This document shows, piece after piece, positions 53,112 to 62,532 of a DNA stretch of 64,000 nucleotides. Made by a program: the position numbers and the translations under genes. The DNA is from an uncultured Chthonomonas sp. (GTDB taxonomy: Bacteria > Armatimonadota > Chthonomonadetes > Chthonomonadales > Chthonomonadaceae), in NCBI GenBank assembly GCA_903859705.1, contig CAIONQ010000095.1, forward strand, positions 1 through 64,000. Direction: 5' to 3'. The notes below the pieces were generated by a model. It was not told the DNA's origin and searched no databases. It saw only the letters and a list, made by a program, of their open reading frames with translations. How positions within the stretch are numbered: position 1 is the first letter of the stretch; every line of letters begins with the position of its first letter.

Positions 53112-55619
53112 CTACGGCGCCTTGCCAAGGTATCGCACTTCGTACCCGTAATGCGTCTGCTGGCCGCGGGCAAGGCTGGTGGCTGCGGGGATGAGCTCGA
53201 GGTTTACCTGCTGGCGAGACATGCCCCAGAACAGGGTAATTTCTCGGAACTGCTCCGGAGCAAACCGCTGTTCTACGCCATATTTCAGCTTCTGGTTGTA
53301 CATTGCAAAGTAGCCGTATCGAGATGCCTCGCGGATAAGCGCCTCTTGCACGGGGTTGGAAAGCGCATCTTTCCAGCCTTTGTTTGCCTGCACGATGCTA
53401 TCGCCCTGCTTAACATAGATGCACACCGTTTTAGGGTCTGGAGCCGTTGTGCCTGCATCGTACTCTGGATGAACCCACAGATCCAGTGAACGATCCACAC
53501 CTGCCGTTATGGTTGTATCAAAGCGAATGGCATCGGATTTGAGCGCGATGCTCCTCTCAAACCGGGTTCCATCTTCGGCGGTTAGCGCCAGGTTAATGCT
53601 ATCTGGCGTAATGTTGGTAACATCGTAACTCAGGAACTGGCGACCACTGGGTCCTGCCCCGCTGCGCACCCACTCTTCGTACCGAAACCTGTTGAAGGCC
53701 CGGGTGGGCTTTATTATGTTCCGGCCAGTTGGTTTATACGTCATCTCCACAAGCTTGCCGTTGCTGCCAGGCAACAGAACTATGCGCCAGGTGTCGTTCT
53801 CTATTTTCACGGCTTTGAGGCCGCCAAAGAAGGAGCGCAAACCGCTGATGTAGCTATCGGTGGTGATGGCCTCGCTCTCCATAGTAACGCCGAACTTCTT
53901 GCACATGGCCTGATAGGTATCCAGCAGATTGGGATCTAAACCAGATAGATCTGGCCGGCAAACATCGCCGGTGTACACCAGGTTGATGCTGGATCCACTG
54001 AGCGCTGCGCGGTAGGCACACAGAGAGGCCTTTTCTACACGATCCCGCACAACATCGCTTTTTGCCAGCGCCATCGCCTCTTTGAATTGCGCCATCATCT
54101 GCCGAGTTGCATCCGGGGTGATGCACAGCGAAGATTCGGTTGGAAAACAGCTGGGATGAGCACCAGCTGCCTGTACTCGGTTGTGCAGATCGGTTAGATA
54201 CTGAATTATTGGCCCCGCGGATTCGCGGTAGTGAAGCTTGCAGAACTCCATTGCCTCTGCCCAGCTATCTCGCCCCGGCTTCCATAGGCAACGAGACATA
54301 ACGTAGTTGCGCAGATCGCTCATTTCGGTAGAAAAGCCGTTGCCAGCCGCCTGCATAAACACGCCACGCCCACTGTGTTTTGCAAAGTAGCTCACGCTTT
54401 TGCCAATGCTTCTTAAATTAGGAAATGGCAATGTGTAGGCAGAGAAGTTGGTGTTGTAGTGCCAGATAAACAGCTTATCGCAGAGCTTGTTCCACACCTT
54501 CATATCGTGGCAAAACTCGCGGTTAAGCGCACAGGTCGGGTCATCGATAGCATGCAGTGTGCAGCACTCTATGCTGCAAAGCTGAACCATAACGTTGTGG
54601 CGCGGACGAATGGTTTTTGGTGGTTTGCGGGTGTACCAGTACGCAAATGTGCTCACCAGCACTTTGGGATGCCGCTTTTCAATTATCTCTGCCACCGAGT
54701 TTACAAACGCAATCATGGTTCCTGCATGTGAGCCCTCCTGCTCATCCAGGGCTTTGCAATTGGGGCAGGTGCAGTAGTTGCCATTATCCATCTGCGCGAT
54801 GTTAAAGTTGCGCTGATCCGGATTCTTCTGTATCTCTTCTTCCAGTGCGGCAGCAAGCACATCTCGCACGGCCGGGTTGGTTAGGCAAAGCTGCGGTCCG
54901 CCACCATCGGTTGTATCCCAAATGCGCTTGCCATTAATCTCGGCATAGTATTCCGGATGTGTTTTGCCATACACCGCCGGCGGCACCAGGTATGCCACGC
55001 AGTGATTTACCAGGTGATAGCCTGTTATGCCTCCCAGTTCCGCCTTGTTAGTAACGGTATTGGTGTGCAGGCGGGCAGCAAATTCCGGGTTCTGGTTGGT
55101 TTCGCCGTAGTAAGACCATCGGAAGGCAAACTGAGGGGTGAACTTCCTGGTTCCAAAAGCAATGGGGGTTGTGTGAGCATCTGTCGGATAGTAAGTATCG
55201 TCGAAGGTGAGATACCGAACGCCGCAAAGCTCCTCAAAAAACTCATAAACGCCGTAAAGCGTGCCGCGCGGCCGGCCACCATCTATTGCAACGGTGTGGG
55301 CGCTAATCTGAATACGCAGCGCCTCTTCACCCGTTCCCTTACCAGGGGCTGGCAGGCCCGCTTTCAAAACGGCATCCGGGCCAATAAGGATGGCGCCTTC
55401 CCCACTCTTTACGGTGGGCACAATGGCAAGTTCTGATCCTGTTAAACCCTTAAATAGCTGCTGAAACTGCTGCGCGGCGTATCGGTCTGCAACATCCCCA
55501 TCGCATACAATCTTCCAGCCAGTCATCTCATCCGGTGTAATGCTGGCAGCGCTGGCGCGTGCAATCGCCATAGATAGCAGGCAGATCGCCAGCGGCACAA
55601 ATGCAAATCTCATACTCAT
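53112..55619 (-). CDS. DUF4838 domain secreted protein (GH67/GH20-like, carbohydrate-active)
   Basis: 835 aa. Signal peptide about 1-25 (ends ARASAAS). Residues 25-130 form an alpha-glucuronidase N-terminal-like domain (DRYAAQQFQQLFKGLTGSEL, RPRGTLYGVYEFFEELCGVR). Residues about 170-480 are the DUF4838 barrel: HPEYYAEINGKRIWD, NFNIAQMDNGNYCTCPNCKA with a CTCPNC pair, and VSTFAYWYTRKPPKTIRP. The C-terminal 250 residues are beta-rich. Members are linked with polysaccharide-degradation loci, but activity is not established. It lies 138 bases after altronate dehydratase, which suggests uronate-containing substrates. Confidence 0.82.
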   Translation of the reverse strand: MSMRFAFVPLAICLLSMAIARASAASITPDEMTGWKIVCDGDVADRYAAQQFQQLFKGLTGSELAIVPTVKSGEGAILIGPDAVLKAGLPAPGKGTGEEALRIQISAHTVAIDGGRPRGTLYGVYEFFEELCGVRYLTFDDTYYPTDAHTTPIAFGTRKFTPQFAFRWSYYGETNQNPEFAARLHTNTVTNKAELGGITGYHLVNHCVAYLVPPAVYGKTHPEYYAEINGKRIWDTTDGGGPQLCLTNPAVRDVLAAALEEEIQKNPDQRNFNIAQMDNGNYCTCPNCKALDEQEGSHAGTMIAFVNSVAEIIEKRHPKVLVSTFAYWYTRKPPKTIRPRHNVMVQLCSIECCTLHAIDDPTCALNREFCHDMKVWNKLCDKLFIWHYNTNFSAYTLPFPNLRSIGKSVSYFAKHSGRGVFMQAAGNGFSTEMSDLRNYVMSRCLWKPGRDSWAEAMEFCKLHYRESAGPIIQYLTDLHNRVQAAGAHPSCFPTESSLCITPDATRQMMAQFKEAMALAKSDVVRDRVEKASLCAYRAALSGSSINLVYTGDVCRPDLSGLDPNLLDTYQAMCKKFGVTMESEAITTDSYISGLRSFFGGLKAVKIENDTWRIVLLPGSNGKLVEMTYKPTGRNIIKPTRAFNRFRYEEWVRSGAGPSGRQFLSYDVTNITPDSINLALTAEDGTRFERSIALKSDAIRFDTTITAGVDRSLDLWVHPEYDAGTTAPDPKTVCIYVKQGDSIVQANKGWKDALSNPVQEALIREASRYGYFAMYNQKLKYGVEQRFAPEQFREITLFWGMSRQQVNLELIPAATSLARGQQTHYGYEVRYLGKAP

Positions 55620-55641
55620 CTCCCCAGGGGTCCTGTTGTAT

Positions 55642-55705
55642 GCCTGTATGGAATACAGGCTGTGGCCGGACCTGCCAGTAGCTTATTCGACATAAGCTAC
55701 TGGCA
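55642..55705 (-). terminator. Two hairpins between altronate dehydratase and the DUF4838 gene
   Basis: TGCCAGTAGCTTA (55673-55685) pairs perfectly with TAAGCTACTGGCA (55693-55705), loop 7. GCCTGTA (55642-55648) pairs with TACAGGC (55654-55660). There is no T-run on either side, so an attenuator, RNA-stability element or operator is as likely as a terminator. Confidence 0.5.
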
Positions 55706-55757
55706 AACCGCAGGTTTGGAAGAATTGAGAAAATAAACGTTGGATAGACGCCCTGTG

Positions 55758-57356
55758 TTACATAACCGGGCCAAGCAGCCACGGTGCGAATTCGGTTTCG
55801 CCAAGGCCCTGGGCTTCGCTCTTAGTTTGCTTACCGCTGGCCACCGCTATTAGTTCTTCAAATATCTGCAGGCCAAGATCGGCAATGGAGACGCCATCCA
55901 GGATAACACCGGCATCGATATCCATATCTTCTGGCATCCGGTTATATAGAGCCGAGTTGGTTGCAATTTTTAGAATTGGAGACGGTTTGAATCCGGAGCA
56001 GGAGCCACGCCCGGTAGTAAACACAATCAGGTTGCATCCGCCTGCCGCCAGCCCTGTTACAGAAACCGGATCGTGCCCTGGCGTATCCATAAAGGTAAAG
56101 CCCTTCTTATCGATCCGCTCGGCAAACTTATAAACCTCAACAAGCGGCATGGATCCGCCCTTAGAGAGGGCACCAAGCGATTTCTCATAAATCGTGGTGA
56201 GGCCGCCCTCTTTGTTTCCGGGAGATGGGTTGGCATCGATGCTTGCGCCCCACATGGAGGTGTACCACTCCCACCAGCGCATCAGGTCTACCAGTTTTTT
56301 GCCAACCTCTGGTGTAACGGCCCGGCGGGTAAGCAGGTGCTCTGCACCGTATGTTTCGCTGGTTTCGGCAAGCACCCAGCCCGCGCCATGCTTAACAAAC
56401 TCATCACCAGCAGCACCCAACGCCGGATTGGCGGTGATTCCGGAGTTGCCATCGCTGCCACCACAGTTTGTGCCAATAATGAGGTTAGCAATGGGCTGCG
56501 GTGTACGGCGAGCCGCCGAAGCCTGCTTCAGTAGCTTAACCGTTTCTTCCACACCACGGTTTACCGCCTTTCTAAGCCCACCCTCATCCTGAATAACGAT
56601 AACTGGCGGCATTGCTTGCCTGCCAGCCGCAATTTGCTCTGGCCTTATCAAGTTGCCATGCTGCATAAGTGCCATGGCCTGGTTTACTTCGCAGCCAAGG
56701 CCGGCGATAAGGTATCCACCTACATTGGGGTGATCTGCCATGCCAGCAAGCGTACGCTGAAGCTGTACATAATCTGCACCGCCAAGATGCTGGCCACAGC
56801 CGCCTTTGTGTGCGTATGGGATAACGCCATCCACCCCTGGGAACTCTTTAAGAATTTCTGGATCCCGAAACTTATCCGCAATCGCCTGAACCGTTGACGC
56901 CGAGCAGTTAACAGTGGAAACAAGAGCAATATAGTTGCGAGTGCCTACGCGCCCATCGGCACGCTTGAAGCCATCAAATGTGCGCAGCTTATCGGCACCA
57001 TAGTACTCCACAGCCGGGATGGCCGTGCTGTACTCATAATCTAACTCCAGCGAGCCCGCACCACCCGTTTTGCCAGCCCCAAAGCCGAGATTGCGCGTGT
57101 GCACGTGCTGCCCGGCACCAATATTAACCGTAGCGTAGCCAATTATCTGGCCATATTTCAGAACCGGAGCGCCCTCAGCAACGCCATGCACGGCAAACTT
57201 GTGCCCTGCAGGAACATCTGTTTCTACAGGCAGTTCTTTTCCATTGAGCACCAGCACGGTGCCAGCAGGAATGCGCTGCTTGGCAACGGCAACATCGTCT
57301 CCGGGCTTAAGCAGAATGGCGTAAGAGTTGAGTTCAGCGGTTTCGTGTGAAGTCAT
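55758..57356 (-). CDS. uxaA: Altronate dehydratase (UxaA family)
   Basis: 532 aa. An N-terminal SAF domain (about 10-85, LKPGDDVAVAKQRIPAGTVL) is followed by the UxaA core: RVGTRNYIALVSTVNCSAST, HKGGCGQHLGGADY, IGTNCGGSDGNSGI and TTGRGSCSGFKP. These Cys/His sites bind iron or manganese. It dehydrates D-altronate to 2-keto-3-deoxygluconate in galacturonate catabolism. Galactarate dehydratase is the close alternative. It stands immediately upstream of the DUF4838 gene on the same strand. Confidence 0.88.
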   Translation of the reverse strand: MTSHETAELNSYAILLKPGDDVAVAKQRIPAGTVLVLNGKELPVETDVPAGHKFAVHGVAEGAPVLKYGQIIGYATVNIGAGQHVHTRNLGFGAGKTGGAGSLELDYEYSTAIPAVEYYGADKLRTFDGFKRADGRVGTRNYIALVSTVNCSASTVQAIADKFRDPEILKEFPGVDGVIPYAHKGGCGQHLGGADYVQLQRTLAGMADHPNVGGYLIAGLGCEVNQAMALMQHGNLIRPEQIAAGRQAMPPVIVIQDEGGLRKAVNRGVEETVKLLKQASAARRTPQPIANLIIGTNCGGSDGNSGITANPALGAAGDEFVKHGAGWVLAETSETYGAEHLLTRRAVTPEVGKKLVDLMRWWEWYTSMWGASIDANPSPGNKEGGLTTIYEKSLGALSKGGSMPLVEVYKFAERIDKKGFTFMDTPGHDPVSVTGLAAGGCNLIVFTTGRGSCSGFKPSPILKIATNSALYNRMPEDMDIDAGVILDGVSIADLGLQIFEELIAVASGKQTKSEAQGLGETEFAPWLLGPVM

Positions 57357-57401
57357 GGGGGAAATCGGCTTTCGATCTGTCGAGGATGGATACTGGAACT
57401 A

Positions 57402-58037
57402 TCAGGGCTTTTTGTTGGCGGGCTTTTGATCTGCCCCTACGCCAGCGGCCTTGGGACCAAAGTGGAACGATTTGAAGAATCTCTCTGCCACCGGACCGCG
57501 CACGAGCTTGTTATCGCCAATGGCAATCATCTGGTAAACCTGTGTTCCCACAATACATAGCCTGAAATGGCCAGTAGTGTTGGGGGGAAACGTGGTATCC
57601 GGCAGATCCATGATGTACTCGCTTGCATCATGGCCATCTATCTGAAGGGTATTTACTACGATGTTTTTGGTGCCAAACATGTTTCCGATAGAATCGCGCA
57701 AGTTGTTAAGCACCTCTTTTGGTGTGTGCTTCTTCAACACCGTGCTGAAATCGGCAGTTCCCACTTCGATATCGATGGCAGGAGTGCGGAACCCGGTGTA
57801 AAACATGGTGTATTCACCATATCCGGAGTGTTCGGCGCGCGTGGTGTTAACGGCGGCACCGGGGAATTCGGCAGTAAAGAGGTTACCGGGATCGGTGTGT
57901 GCCACCCATTTGAGGTCATCTCCAGGTTTGGTATCTTTGGGGGTTGTGTCGTGCGAGCATCCCTGTGCGAATGCCGCAACTGTGAGTGCGGCAGCAAGGG
58001 CAAATGTTCGCCGAGCGATATTACATCGAGCTCGCAT
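57402..58037 (-). CDS. Putative lipoprotein of unknown function
   Basis: 211 aa. The signal (ALAAALTVAAFAQGC) ends in a lipobox AQGC with Cys27. The mature part starts with a charged linker (DTTPKDTKPGDD) and reads WVAHTDPGNLFTAEFPGAAV, YTGFRTPAIDIEVGTADF, FRLCIVGTQVYQMIAIGDNK; the strand-loop pattern resembles PsbP/LpqN-like single-domain lipoproteins. The tail is Lys/Pro-rich. It lies 45 bases upstream of uxaA on the same strand and could be cotranscribed. Confidence 0.6.
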   Translation of the reverse strand: MRARCNIARRTFALAAALTVAAFAQGCSHDTTPKDTKPGDDLKWVAHTDPGNLFTAEFPGAAVNTTRAEHSGYGEYTMFYTGFRTPAIDIEVGTADFSTVLKKHTPKEVLNNLRDSIGNMFGTKNIVVNTLQIDGHDASEYIMDLPDTTFPPNTTGHFRLCIVGTQVYQMIAIGDNKLVRGPVAERFFKSFHFGPKAAGVGADQKPANKKP

Positions 58038-58136
58038 CGGTATAGGTTCCTTCAGGAATAAAATCTGAAACAGCAGTAGGAATTATACGTCATCCAGCCG
58101 GTTGTGGCTTGCCCATTACAGACAAAACTGCTGGCT

Positions 58137-59012
58137 TCAGACACTCAATACGGAAACTGCGGAATTAATTGTTACACGAAACGCCATTCCATCATAGCCC
58201 GCAGCTATGCCGTAGGGCTTAAACCAGGCATCCAGCTCATCATGCATCACCCCGGAGAGGTGACTCATATGTGTGGTAACACACGGTGCATCCGGGCTCA
58301 TAACACCAACGTCAATCAATTTTTGCCGAAATGCTACCACCTGCCGAATGCCCAGGTGGCCTTCATATCCACCATCTTCAAAGCCTTTAGAGCATTCTAT
58401 TACTGCTGCATCTACGTGGTAATGGCTGAGCCTTCGCCAGGTATCTTCAGAATACCAGCCTGTGTCTGTGGCATACAATAAAACGGTGCCAGCCCTGTCT
58501 TCAATCAGGAAGTTATAGCACTCCCGAGAGTGATCGTGGTTGGCGGCAATGGGTGTCACTTTGTACCCGGCTACAATTGCCTGTTCCCAGACATGGAGTG
58601 TATTTAAGGTTACAGGATACAGAGAATGATCGTAAGAGCCATCCGGATCGGTGTGGAAGGCAGTTAATATCTTATCCAACACGTCCTGAGAGCCGTAGAG
58701 CGGCAGCTCCTGGGCATGCTGATCTTCAACGAAATACTTGCCACGGTACTGGATTTCGGCACCTGCACAATGATCGTCGTGACCATGCGTAAAAAGAACC
58801 GCCTCCAGTGCGCCAAGATCAAGATCGTTCTTAATACACTGAGCATGGATATCCGGGGGGAAATCAATTTTGAGGACACCATCGATAATGGCAGACGATC
58901 TTGTACGAATGTTCTTGCCACCAAGTTTTTGAGCAAGAACACAGGCCTGGCATCTGCAGAACAGAGCCGGCCATCCCTCGGCAGATGAGGTGCCAAGCAA
59001 TGTTACGTTCAT
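58137..59012 (-). CDS. Metallo-beta-lactamase fold hydrolase (PhnP-like)
   Basis: 291 aa from the ATG at 59012, which gives the family start MNVTLLGTSSAEGWPALFCR with Cys-Cys pair CRCQAC typical of PhnP zinc sites. The metal motif is FTHGHDDHCAG; later ATDTGWY and HMSHLSG supply the other ligands. PhnP proteins cleave phosphoribosyl cyclic phosphate in phosphonate use; here no phn genes are near, so another phosphodiester is possible. The open frame continues 61 codons upstream without family similarity. GAGG stands about 13 bases before the chosen start. Confidence 0.8.
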   Translation of the reverse strand: MNVTLLGTSSAEGWPALFCRCQACVLAQKLGGKNIRTRSSAIIDGVLKIDFPPDIHAQCIKNDLDLGALEAVLFTHGHDDHCAGAEIQYRGKYFVEDQHAQELPLYGSQDVLDKILTAFHTDPDGSYDHSLYPVTLNTLHVWEQAIVAGYKVTPIAANHDHSRECYNFLIEDRAGTVLLYATDTGWYSEDTWRRLSHYHVDAAVIECSKGFEDGGYEGHLGIRQVVAFRQKLIDVGVMSPDAPCVTTHMSHLSGVMHDELDAWFKPYGIAAGYDGMAFRVTINSAVSVLSV

Positions 59013-59215
59013 CTGGATCCGCCCCCTCAGCGACGCCCGCGGTAGGATTACGTGCAGAACAATTTGATCTGTGCAATCTCGCGGATCCGCCGTGCCGTTA
59101 CTCCGGCAGCAACGTAGCTCATTATATGCCGCCCATTTTTGAGGGTCAAGCGGATACAGAACAGTTGAAATGTTAAAAAATTCACATGCGGGCAAATAGC
59201 GCTATTGTATTGCGT

Positions 59216-59440
59216 TTACAGATAGTCTGATCCCGGCTCAAACATGCGTCCGCACTTCCAACAGTTGGCATCCTTTGCTGGCGCAATCGAACCACAGGCA
59301 GGGCATTTGTGGATCAGAGCAGGAAACTTGCCGCAACGCGGGCACTTGTTACTGTTCTTCAGTACAAAGGCACCGCAGTGTTCACAGCTTGTTTCCTGAT
59401 TTCCGGCTTGCAAAGGGTTGCCGGTTGCTTTTTCAGGCAT
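59216..59440 (-). CDS. Small double zinc-ribbon protein
   Basis: 74 aa from the ATG at 59440, which has CAGGAG 6 bases upstream; an ATG at 59473 would add 11 residues. Four CxxC knuckles make two zinc ribbons: CEHC with CPRC, and CPAC with CWKC. The tail is FEPGSDYL. It may bind protein or nucleic acid. It lies 19 bases after the M50 protease gene on the same strand, so the two are probably cotranscribed. Confidence 0.75.
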   Translation of the reverse strand: MPEKATGNPLQAGNQETSCEHCGAFVLKNSNKCPRCGKFPALIHKCPACGSIAPAKDANCWKCGRMFEPGSDYL

Positions 59441-59459
59441 CACACGCTCCTGAGTAAAG

Positions 59460-60209
59460 TTACTTTTTGGCACGCGGTACCGAACCCCTTGCGGGGCTCA
59501 AATAGTACGAAAGTGCCGGAAGCATCATTGCTATCGATAGTATGGCCCAGAGAAGAGCCCACATCGTTGGTGGCAATGGATATTGCTGTGACATGAACAC
59601 AGCATCATTCTCTGTAGATGTTTGTGTTGTTAGGTACAGAAGTATGCGAATATCGGTTAGCGCATTCAAACAGCACTGTACTGCAAGAAATGAAACCACA
59701 AAACCTGCCCATTGCGCACTGAGATTGAGGCTTGCCGCAAAAATGATGGCTGCAAGGATAGCGCCAGTACAGAGTGTGAACAGATTATCGAACGGATTGT
59801 GAGCCCACAGCAGGGTTACTGTTAGCAGGTACAGGCTGATTAACCTCAGCGTGGTTTTCCAGCCAGCCAGGCGGTTTGCCACAAGCAACAGCGTGCCAAA
59901 TGCGGCGGTACCCACATACCCGCCAGAGATGTACACCCAGGCTACCAGTGGCGATGTACGGGCCCAGGTTACCCCTTCTCCATTTGTGAACACCTTTAGA
60001 TACAGCACCTGGCCACCCGTGAGTACAGCCGCAAGCGCATGTCCAGATTCATGGATGAGTGTTACAAACAGCCGCACAGGGTACAAAACAATGGCAGAGT
60101 ACTGCCCCGGCAAAAAGTTTAGAAGCAGGGTAACAAACGAAGCAAGAAACAGCAAACGCCCTGGCACAGAAGTTGCCTTGCGAGTGCCTGGATTAATATC
60201 TGATTGCAT
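59460..60209 (-). CDS. M50 family membrane metalloprotease
   Basis: 249 aa from the ATG at 60209, with AAGGA upstream; an earlier TTG/ATG-type start at 60266 would add 19 residues. The active-site HExxH is LIHESGHALAAVLTGG within a membrane helix near 60. About five more hydrophobic segments follow; the usual second motif is represented by NPFDN near 135. This matches the short M50B-like proteins rather than full RseP; no PDZ domain is present. Its substrate is unknown. Confidence 0.82.
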   Translation of the reverse strand: MQSDINPGTRKATSVPGRLLFLASFVTLLLNFLPGQYSAIVLYPVRLFVTLIHESGHALAAVLTGGQVLYLKVFTNGEGVTWARTSPLVAWVYISGGYVGTAAFGTLLLVANRLAGWKTTLRLISLYLLTVTLLWAHNPFDNLFTLCTGAILAAIIFAASLNLSAQWAGFVVSFLAVQCCLNALTDIRILLYLTTQTSTENDAVFMSQQYPLPPTMWALLWAILSIAMMLPALSYYLSPARGSVPRAKK

Positions 60210-60300
60210 GGCGCTGATCCTTTGCTTACTGTTCCGCCCTGCCCTACGCTTAGGGCTAATACACAAGGTCTCCGGTTAAGTCTGCCGCAGCAGAACGCAC

Positions 60301-60309
60301 TGGTATACT
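60301..60309 (+). promoter_or_regulatory. Extended -10 promoter candidate for coaX
   Basis: TGGTATACT is an extended -10. The leader of about 125 nt contains a hairpin CTTTACAG/CTGTAAGG (60381-60388 with 60396-60403). No clear -35. Confidence 0.45.
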
Positions 60310-60439
60310 TGATACGGTTGCCGTACCAAATGCGTTTTAAATGGTACCCCGGCCGCCAAGGTTACCTTAGAGCGATGAGGCTTTACAGCCCATCACTGTA
60401 AGGTCCCCATCTATAAGAAAGCGATGGAGGAACGCTGCA

Positions 60440-61231
60440 ATGCTGCTGGCGCTGGATGTTGGCAACACAAATATTGGCCTTGGAGTTTACCGGGGCACCG
60501 GAGCCGAGGCACGCCTTGAAGGCGACTGGCGGGTTAGAACGGATAGAGACAGAACGGCAGATGAATTCGGCCTGCTTTTTATGCATCTGCTGGAGCATAG
60601 TGGGATTGCGCTGGACCACATACACCACGTAGCGGTTTCCAGTGTGGTACCCACCATGAACGAAACGCTTGCGGCAGCTTCTAACCGGTATTTCGGCGTT
60701 AAGGCATTTATAGTTGGCCCAGATTCCGATACAGGTATCACCATTCGCTACCAGCCATCCTCTGATGTTGGTGCTGATAGAATCTGCAATGCAGTGGGTG
60801 CCTATGCGCGTTACGGCGGACCGGCCATTGTGGTGGATTATGGAACCGCAACCACTTTTGATGCCATTGCGGATAACGGAGATTACCTTGGCGGCGCTAT
60901 TATGCCGGGCATCGGTATTTCTATGGATGCACTGTTTCGGCATGCAGCACGGCTATACCGGGTTGAGCTTGCTGCCCCGCCAAGTGCCATTGGCGATAAC
61001 ACCGTACACGCCATGCAGAGCGGGCTGGTGTATGGGTTTGCAGGCCAAACGGATGCCATGGTAGAGCGCTTTAGAAAAGAGCTTGGAGCCAATGCGCACG
61101 TTATTGCAACGGGCGGCCTTGCTGAGCTGATTAAAGAGGCAAGCACAACGGTGCAGGTTGTAGACCAGATGGTTACTCTGGATGGCTTGCGCATCTTAAG
61201 CGAACGCAGCCGGGGCATACTCCCCGGTTAA
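60440..61231 (+). CDS. coaX: Type III pantothenate kinase
   Basis: 263 aa. Start MLLALDVGNTNIGLGVYRGT with GGAGG upstream. Type III signatures: ALDVGNTN (ATP site), SSVVP around 72, and VVDYGTATTFDAI near 138 with the catalytic Asp region, followed by GGAIMPGIGIS. It phosphorylates pantothenate in CoA synthesis. It needs a monovalent cation and is not inhibited by CoA. No other CoA gene lies near. Confidence 0.95.
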   Translation: MLLALDVGNTNIGLGVYRGTGAEARLEGDWRVRTDRDRTADEFGLLFMHLLEHSGIALDHIHHVAVSSVVPTMNETLAAASNRYFGVKAFIVGPDSDTGITIRYQPSSDVGADRICNAVGAYARYGGPAIVVDYGTATTFDAIADNGDYLGGAIMPGIGISMDALFRHAARLYRVELAAPPSAIGDNTVHAMQSGLVYGFAGQTDAMVERFRKELGANAHVIATGGLAELIKEASTTVQVVDQMVTLDGLRILSERSRGILPG

Positions 61232-61251
61232 GTTCTGGGAGCGGCAGATGG

Positions 61252-61926
61252 ATGGCTGAACCACCTCTAAACGTGATTATTGGCTGCCGATCTGGCCTGA
61301 TGCGCGATGGGCTGGCCGCGCTGATCTCTGCTTCAGAAGCCACAGAGCCGGTTCGCACTATTGGCAAAGCTGGCTCTATGAGCGGGCTGCTGCACCTTGC
61401 GCGGCAGCGAAAATGGGATATTGCCGTTATCACCGATGATATTGCGCCAGATAACGGGCTTACGGTGCCAGAGTTAGCTTCGGCCCTTGGGGCAGAGTGC
61501 GAGTTTGAAAAGTGCCGGATTATTGTGCTGCTTGGCCTCGGCGTTCCTCTCGATGCGGAAACGCACACGCATGCAACGCACAATACGCTATGGCCGGCAA
61601 ATACCGTGCTGGCTGGTATCGGAATAAGTGGCGATACTTTTTTGAGCATACTGGTTGCGTCTTCCCGTGGATCTTCTACCGCGGAACTTAACGCCGCCAC
61701 AGCCGCTAGTTCTGTTGTGATTACCGCTAAAGAACGGCAGATTTTACATTTGATTGCCGAAGGTCTGAGCAACAAAGAGATCGCCACACAGACAGGGATA
61801 GGCGTGCAAACAGTGAAGAACCATGTGAGCAGGCTTTTGCAAAAGCTGGAAATGCAAGATAGGGTTCAGCTAGCCGTATTTGAAATCGATCAGCTCAGAG
61901 GTACATCGGCAAAATCAAATGCATAG
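61252..61926 (+). CDS. LuxR/NarL-type transcriptional regulator with degenerate receiver
   Basis: 224 aa. The C-terminal HTH_LuxR domain (about 155-215) reads ITAKERQILHLIAEGLSNKE and IGVQTVKNHVSRLLQKLEMQ. The first 130 residues resemble a response-regulator receiver (VIIGCRSGLMRDGLAALISA). The phospho-acceptor region AVITDDIAPDNG is one residue longer than in typical receivers and the acidic pocket is weak. It may therefore act without phosphorylation. No sensor kinase is adjacent. The 3' end overlaps the convergent Nudix gene by 37 bases. Confidence 0.85.
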   Translation: MAEPPLNVIIGCRSGLMRDGLAALISASEATEPVRTIGKAGSMSGLLHLARQRKWDIAVITDDIAPDNGLTVPELASALGAECEFEKCRIIVLLGLGVPLDAETHTHATHNTLWPANTVLAGIGISGDTFLSILVASSRGSSTAELNAATAASSVVITAKERQILHLIAEGLSNKEIATQTGIGVQTVKNHVSRLLQKLEMQDRVQLAVFEIDQLRGTSAKSNA

Positions 61927-62393
61927 GTACAAACGGCCTCAATAAGGGCATCCCAGGTGTAGTAAACATCCGGTAAATCCTGAAGGCTCGCCAGGCGAAC
62001 CCCTCGAGATTCGCTACCCTGTGGTATTGGCACGGTTGCCGAAACTTGCCCGGCATACACAGGAACGCACCGCACCGAAGCGTTTAAAGAAGAGGGTTCA
62101 AGGGACTCGAGGCGGTACCACCCTATGAGTGTGGTGTTTACAAGCTGCGCACCCGTTTCTTCATGAGCCTCGCGTTCGGCAGCAACAAGAGCAGTTTCCC
62201 CGGCTTCCAGCCGCCCGCCTGGAATGGTCCAACCACGGCCCGGAATATCCGCAAGTAACAGGCTTCCAGCCGAAAACGGGAACACCAGGCTGGCATAGTG
62301 AGGCATATCCGATGGCAATGCTTGTTGATCTCGCTCTGGGGTAAAGCACACATGCAGGCCAGCCCATTGAATTTGTGGAAATGATCTTGTCAT
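61890..62393 (-). CDS. Nudix hydrolase
   Basis: 167 aa from the ATG at 62393; a TTG at 62405 would add four residues. The Nudix box is GGRLEAGETALVAAEREAHE then ETGAQL, with the REAHEE core that binds metal. Before it is GRGWTIPGG. It hydrolyses a nucleoside diphosphate linked to another group; the substrate is not shown. Convergent overlap with the LuxR-type gene leaves no room for an independent terminator. Confidence 0.88.
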   Translation of the reverse strand: MTRSFPQIQWAGLHVCFTPERDQQALPSDMPHYASLVFPFSAGSLLLADIPGRGWTIPGGRLEAGETALVAAEREAHEETGAQLVNTTLIGWYRLESLEPSSLNASVRCVPVYAGQVSATVPIPQGSESRGVRLASLQDLPDVYYTWDALIEAVCTYAFDFADVPLS

Positions 62394-62532
62394 GGTGAAG
62401 CACAATCTCTGTTTAACGATTTGAAACTATTCTCCCGGTACGTGTAAGGTAACTGGGGTTCGTTGCCCCGGCCAAATCGGCCGGAGGCATGCTACAATGT
62501 GAAATATAAGACGGCTGTGAAACGATATCGTA

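Noticed and set aside
61173-61787. 204-codon minus-strand frame over coaX and the LuxR-type gene
   Set aside because: Antisense to two recognised proteins and with no motif of its own.
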